Of a DNA stretch of 44,489 bases, positions 40,271 to 44,489 are shown piece by piece. A program made the translations under genes and the position numbers. Position 1 is the stretch's first letter. The number at the start of each line of letters is the position of its first letter. Under the pieces are notes generated by a model. That model was not told where the DNA came from. It worked only from the letters and a program-made list of their open reading frames with translations, and did no database searches. Origin of the DNA: Clostridia bacterium (lineage in GTDB: Bacteria > Bacillota > Clostridia > Christensenellales > CAG-138); NCBI GenBank assembly GCA_017395105.1, contig JAFPWD010000037.1, forward strand, positions 1 to 44,489. Reading direction: 5' to 3'.

Positions 40271-40700
40271 TGCGCAATACGGCTTTCATGCGCATATAAT
40301 ATTCAAGGATGGAGCGCGGGGGGATCGGGGTCGCTTTGAGCCTCGTCTAAAGTCGAGGGAGCACCCGTTTTGCGAAAATCGTGCTTCGGGGAGGGGCTAA
40401 TAACTTGCTTTTTCATCGGATTTTTGCATGACATGTTCGATTGTCATTGAAGCTTAAGCGGCCGATTTGCCCCCTGAATTAGATGGTTGAGAGGTTGCGG
40501 AGATTGCAACAAAGGAGGTGCAGAATTTTTGGAATATGCTTTTTCTGCAAGTTATCGAAAAGGCAATTTAGTTTTGCCGAATCGGGATATCAACTGTAAA
40601 ATAAGGAAAAAAATGAAATATGCAAAAAATGAATACGCATTTTGCGAATTTCTAATATTACATAAATAAAAATATATTATTTGAATCGAAATGAATTTTA
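40271..40700. other. AT-rich intergenic region before the VWA protein
   Basis: Between the dockerin terminator and the promoter at 40701 there is about 430 bp, becoming very AT-rich from 40590. A good SD-like AAAGGAGGTG near 40511-40520 is followed by a 46-codon frame starting with TTG at 40530. It encodes a basic, Lys/Tyr/Asn-rich peptide with no recognised homology, so I do not call it a gene. No structured RNA of a known class is recognised. Confidence 0.5.
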
Positions 40701-40730
40701 TTGACTTTATAATGTTGCGATTGCTAAAAT
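40701..40730 (+). promoter_or_regulatory. Promoter of the VWA surface protein gene
   Basis: TTGACT (40701-40706), an 18-nt spacer and TAAAAT (40725-40730). The roughly 90-nt leader contains a CATGCGG/CCGCATG hairpin (about 40750-40781) ending some 30 nt before the SD. Confidence 0.65.
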
Positions 40731-40823
40731 GAGGCATCCCAGAACGGTGCATGCGGTGCGGACGGTTCCACGGACCGCATGTGTCGAAGGGAGAAGAATG
40801 TTCAATTTTTGATGGAGGTCACT

Positions 40824-43800
40824 ATGAACAAGAACTCGCTTTTCAGAAGGATCATTTCGGGCATCCTCGCGCTCGTTATGGTCTTTGGCGCCTTCACCGC
40901 ACTCGACGGAATCTTTTCCGGCGTGAAGGCGGAGACCGTCAATCCCGACGGTTCCATCACCTATGGTGCAAGCGACAGTGCTATCGTCCTGAATAAGGAT
41001 GCATGGCTCGAGCCCGACGGCACCTATGCCATAGATCTGACCGCGTATACAACCGGTCAAAAGACCATCGAAACCCAAGAGTTCGATGCACCCACCGACT
41101 TCATTATCGTTGTTGAGCAGAACTGCCTCATGGTAGACTATTACTGCGACAGCGACTGCTACAACTACATTTCCATGGCAACCTACAAGCTCGCGGCTGC
41201 AAAGTCCATCGCCCGCGCGCTTGTTGATGAGATCCGCGGCGGCAGCTCCGGCGGCGTCGATCATCGTGTCGGCATCATCGGCTACGGCGGACACTCCTGC
41301 TACACCTCCTACGACAGCAACACCGGTCTGTTTGACAACACCGGCAGGTGGTACAACTACCGCTTCAGCTTCGGTGCTCAGTACTCCCCCTCCGCTCAGA
41401 AAAAGTACGGCAGCACCCTCGTTCACGTAAACACCAATGAGGGTTACAACATCCTCAAGAGTGACATCAACAAGTTCAACACCATGACCGCTTCCATGGG
41501 CGGCTACACCGATGCCGGTCTTGAAATGGCTAAGGGCGTTATCAACGCCACCAAGAACGACAGCTATCAGGCGGTCGATGCAAACGGCAACGTCACCAAC
41601 GTTCCCCGTAAAAAGGTCGTTGTTCTTATCTCCGACGGTACCCCCGGCTACGAAGGCTTCGATATGAAGATCGCTGCCGATGCCGTGAACGTTGCCACCG
41701 AGATCAAGAAGAGCTTCGATGCGAAGATCTTCACCATAACCCTCAGCACCGAGCTCGAGGAGCAGATCACCGCTTATGATTGGCGCGGTAGGTTCTTTAC
41801 GGACAGCACTCATGCCGATGCTGTAACGATCAACAAGCGCGCCTACAATCCCCAGTACGGCAAGGGCGCGTGGAGTCAGTACAACTCCACCATCTACAGC
41901 ACTCTGAAGTTCAACTACGAAGAGTTCTTTACCCGCGACTTCACCAGCATCCTCTCCAGCGCTTACCCCTGCACCGAGAGCTCCGGCCCCAACGGCCCGA
42001 TCACCGGTAAGTACATGACCAACCTCGAAGCATACAGCTACGTTGGCCAGGGCGACAGCGACGTTTACACCTCCAACGGCTTCCCGATGTACTATAGGCG
42101 CGGTTCTTATGCAACCTATCTGGAGCGCAACAAGAGCATCGGTTACTTCTACAAGGATGCTTACGGCAGCAACAAGCTTATCACCGGTCTTTACGACAAC
42201 AACGTAAGAACCTTCAACAACAGGATCCCCTACAACTTCCATCCCGTTGACAAGATTGCCGATCCCGCATACGGCAAGTACTACATCAGGGTAAACGATC
42301 CCAAGACCCTCGTAAACGGCAGCTACAACAACCCCGCTTACGACTATCCCACCCAGGCTCTTCGCCAGATCGTTCGAACCATCGTTTCCGAGATCCCCGA
42401 AGGCACCAGCTACACCGATTCCACCCCGATGAACACCATCGGCGAGGCTTACATCAAGGATATCATCTCCGAGTACTTCAAGTACCACACCAGCTTCGAT
42501 CCCGCAGTGAACGTTAAGACCTTCACTCAGGATGCGATCGGCTACCAGAACGGCGAATACGTTTTCGCAAACAACATCGTTCGCTACAACAACGCCGTTG
42601 TTAAGCAGTATGACGACGTTGTGACCGTCGGCGGCTTCGACTATGATGCCAACACCTGCTACAGGGATGCAAACGGCGTTCACGGCAAGAAGTTCATCGT
42701 TCAGATCAGGGGTCTGCTCGCCAAGGAAGACACCATTGGCTACGTTCCCGTCAGCAACACCCCCGGCAACCTCTCCGGTCTCTACTCCGGCGCTCCCTCC
42801 GATAACAGCGGCAATGGCGGCGGCGGCAGCAACAACGGCAGCGTTGCCCCGATCACCTCGGTCGATCTGAAGCCCATCAAGGTTGTTTCGAGCTACTATT
42901 CGAGCGACTATCCCAAGCCCGCAGTTCTCGAGGTTACCCCCGCGAATGCGGACTACACCGTGACCTGGTACGTTTCCGACACCGCCATTGCAAACGTTGA
43001 CGAATACGGCTACGTCAAGGCAATGTACGGCGGCAGCGGCAGCACCACCCTCAACGTTATCGTAACCGATAAGATCACTGGCAGGGAGTACAGAGACAGC
43101 GCAGACGTTACTATCATCAGAGACTCGCAGATCTCCGCGATCAGCTCGGTCGATCTGCAGCCCATGACCGTTGTGAAGGGTTCCTACAAGACCTCGAACC
43201 TCATTGTCAACCCCTCCAACACTCACTTCAGAGTTGAATCCTGGACCAGCTCCAACAGTGACGTTGCGGATGTAGGCTTCACCACCGGTATGGTGACCGG
43301 CGTTTCCGAGGGAACCGCGAACATCACCGCTTGGCTCTACGACTATGAAACCCAGACCAGTAGATTCGTCACCGCTCCCGTAACCGTTGTGGATGGCACC
43401 ACCTCCGGCGGCACCAACCCCAACCCCAACCCCAATCCGAACCCCGGCACCGACAAGCTCATCGTTCTTGACGGCGACGAAGCGATCTTCCCGATTCCCT
43501 CCGTCAACCTCCGCGAGAAGCACATCGTTTACGACTTCTCCCTCGTTATCAAGGATGAGCGCGCCGAGGAATTCTTCGCAGAGACCCGCGCAAACGGCGT
43601 TTCCAGCCATGACGTTGCACACGTTCTGACCCTGGACGATCCCTATGCAAAGCAGACTGCGAACGGCAGCGGCTACAACTACCACGTTCAGTATCCCTAC
43701 GACAACACCAAGCATGCCGACCTCTTCGAGCACTTCGCTGTCAACATCAGCGAGAACGGCGAAGGCAACAGCCATGCCGAGGTAGTTATCAAGAGCATCA

Positions 43801-44489
43801 ACGGCGAGCAGTATAACCTCGCAGCAATGCTCCAGCTCACCGACAGCATCAGGAACGCGAACGGCTACACCATCGACAATCGCCGCACCGACATCGTCAC
43901 CGGCGAGAAGTTCACCAAGTACGAGTGGTGCAGGATCAGCTTCCTCCCCGCAACCAACGTTCACTACGAGGAGAGCCTCCTTACCTTCAATAACGCCACC
44001 ACCAAGACCAGGGACGTTGTTGCCCAGTGGACCGAGATCGGCCATGCAAACGGCGCAACCTACGACGTTACCGCAGGCAGGCTGCTTCCCAACGTTAAGC
44101 ACGGCGATGCTCAGCAGAATGCTACCCACAATGCAACCGTGGATAACTACGGTCACGATGCAGAGTACCACAACGGCTTCATTCCGGGTAAGGATCGCCT
44201 CACCCATCAGGACAGCAACAACCGCGCTATGACCGTTAAGGTCGACAGGGATCTCATGACCCTCGTCAACGCGGGTCAGGCAGAATGGCCCACCGCCGAG
44301 TTTACCTTCACCGGCACCGGCCTCGACCTCGTCAGCCGCACCGGCGCCGACACCGGCGCTCTGACCCTCGACGTCGTTCCCGTTGGCGAAGAATGGAGCT
44401 ACACCGCTACCGGCCGCAGCCTCCACGTTACCATCGACACCTACTACGGCGACGGTCTTCTGTATCAGATCCCCATCCACCATGCCGAA
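40824..44489 (+). CDS. Large VWA/Big_2 surface protein, 3' end beyond the window
   Basis: An open frame of 1222 codons runs from the ATG at 40824 (GGAGG at 40814-40818) to the right edge without a stop. It starts with a signal peptide (about 1-33). A von Willebrand A-like domain covers about 88-330: the closing motifs GGYTDAGLEMAKG and VVVLISDGTPG are intact, but the MIDAS DxSxS is replaced by EQNCL (residues 98-102). After a long uncharacterised stretch rich in Tyr, Asn and Asp come two Big_2-like modules (near 678 and 772), an (NP)n linker near 866, and a beta-rich region ending with a FTFTGTGLDLVSRTGADTG segment seen in giant Clostridial surface proteins. The C-terminus, where an anchor or dockerin might sit, is missing. 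A 1258-codon frame on the other strand is a shadow: only this strand has promoter, SD, signal peptide and domains. Confidence 0.88.
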   Translation, partial: MNKNSLFRRIISGILALVMVFGAFTALDGIFSGVKAETVNPDGSITYGASDSAIVLNKDAWLEPDGTYAIDLTAYTTGQKTIETQEFDAPTDFIIVVEQNCLMVDYYCDSDCYNYISMATYKLAAAKSIARALVDEIRGGSSGGVDHRVGIIGYGGHSCYTSYDSNTGLFDNTGRWYNYRFSFGAQYSPSAQKKYGSTLVHVNTNEGYNILKSDINKFNTMTASMGGYTDAGLEMAKGVINATKNDSYQAVDANGNVTNVPRKKVVVLISDGTPGYEGFDMKIAADAVNVATEIKKSFDAKIFTITLSTELEEQITAYDWRGRFFTDSTHADAVTINKRAYNPQYGKGAWSQYNSTIYSTLKFNYEEFFTRDFTSILSSAYPCTESSGPNGPITGKYMTNLEAYSYVGQGDSDVYTSNGFPMYYRRGSYATYLERNKSIGYFYKDAYGSNKLITGLYDNNVRTFNNRIPYNFHPVDKIADPAYGKYYIRVNDPKTLVNGSYNNPAYDYPTQALRQIVRTIVSEIPEGTSYTDSTPMNTIGEAYIKDIISEYFKYHTSFDPAVNVKTFTQDAIGYQNGEYVFANNIVRYNNAVVKQYDDVVTVGGFDYDANTCYRDANGVHGKKFIVQIRGLLAKEDTIGYVPVSNTPGNLSGLYSGAPSDNSGNGGGGSNNGSVAPITSVDLKPIKVVSSYYSSDYPKPAVLEVTPANADYTVTWYVSDTAIANVDEYGYVKAMYGGSGSTTLNVIVTDKITGREYRDSADVTIIRDSQISAISSVDLQPMTVVKGSYKTSNLIVNPSNTHFRVESWTSSNSDVADVGFTTGMVTGVSEGTANITAWLYDYETQTSRFVTAPVTVVDGTTSGGTNPNPNPNPNPGTDKLIVLDGDEAIFPIPSVNLREKHIVYDFSLVIKDERAEEFFAETRANGVSSHDVAHVLTLDDPYAKQTANGSGYNYHVQYPYDNTKHADLFEHFAVNISENGEGNSHAEVVIKSINGEQYNLAAMLQLTDSIRNANGYTIDNRRTDIVTGEKFTKYEWCRISFLPATNVHYEESLLTFNNATTKTRDVVAQWTEIGHANGATYDVTAGRLLPNVKHGDAQQNATHNATVDNYGHDAEYHNGFIPGKDRLTHQDSNNRAMTVKVDRDLMTLVNAGQAEWPTAEFTFTGTGLDLVSRTGADTGALTLDVVPVGEEWSYTATGRSLHVTIDTYYGDGLLYQIPIHHAE

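Noticed and set aside
40530..40669. A 46-codon frame with a TTG start behind an AAAGGAGGTG
   Set aside because: Very AT-rich, rare start codon, no recognisable family and no promoter seen; the SD-like match could be chance.
40707..44483. A 1258-codon open frame antisense to the VWA gene
   Set aside because: Same explanation: the plus strand carries promoter, SD, signal peptide, VWA and Big_2 modules, while the antisense frame resembles nothing and is low-complexity Val/Gly/Ala.

Overview
The window looks like part of the chromosome of a fairly GC-rich, Gram-positive anaerobe of the class Clostridia, probably an uncultured gut lineage. The evidence is the signal peptides, lipoboxes and Firmicutes-type strong SD sites, the SepF/DivIVA division genes, an ylxY-mlpA-like gene pair, Firmicutes-style sigma-A promoters with 17-nt spacers, and cohesin/dockerin surface proteins. 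No rRNA, tRNA, transposase, integrase or CRISPR array was seen.

Layout. (1) 1-3038: a uracil permease reads leftward. Behind its promoter is a 150-bp cluster of six perfect DnaA boxes (2002-2154), then a small membrane-anchored unknown protein. (2) 3059-6925: an accessory, defence-like patch. It holds a truncated modification methyltransferase, an AT-rich TIR-domain protein, a small zinc-finger gene remnant, and an AlbA_2/RecG-like ATP-binding regulator flanked at both ends by the same palindromic operator. (3) 7037-10696: a CPA2-type cation/proton antiporter behind a PII-like small protein, then an orphan ABC ATPase-permease pair. (4) 10799-16844: exported proteins read leftward: a leucine-rich dockerin protein, a four-PG-binding-domain NlpC/P60 hydrolase behind a roughly 300-nt leader, a lipoprotein, and a PrsA/SurA-like lipoprotein with a His-rich patch. 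(5) 17100-23067: a cytidylate-kinase-like gene, then a leftward trkA-trkH-glgA-CPBP protease cluster. (6) 23072-26128: a membrane-anchored CotH kinase with three lamin-tail domains. (7) 26476-33023: a rightward run of degenerate polysaccharide deacetylase, M16 protease, dUTPase, HlyD-like protein, YggS, SepF, DivIVA and a minimal metalloprotease. (8) 33305-44489: a surface-assembly locus. A 1860-residue scaffoldin with about ten cohesin-like modules, a Pro-rich stalk and a C-terminal wall/membrane anchor is followed by a dockerin protein and by a very large VWA/Big_2 surface protein that runs off the right edge.

How the parts fit. The most striking system is cohesin-dockerin: one anchored multi-cohesin scaffold and two secreted dockerin proteins (39114-40148 and, 23 kb away, 10799-11866). 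Neither dockerin protein carries a recognisable glycoside hydrolase, so the complex looks like a surface display or adhesion assembly and not a classical cellulosome. The second notable element is the DnaA-box cluster, which has the density of a replication origin but lacks dnaA/dnaN neighbours here. Both large surface genes are overlain by very long antisense open frames that I treat as codon-bias shadows.
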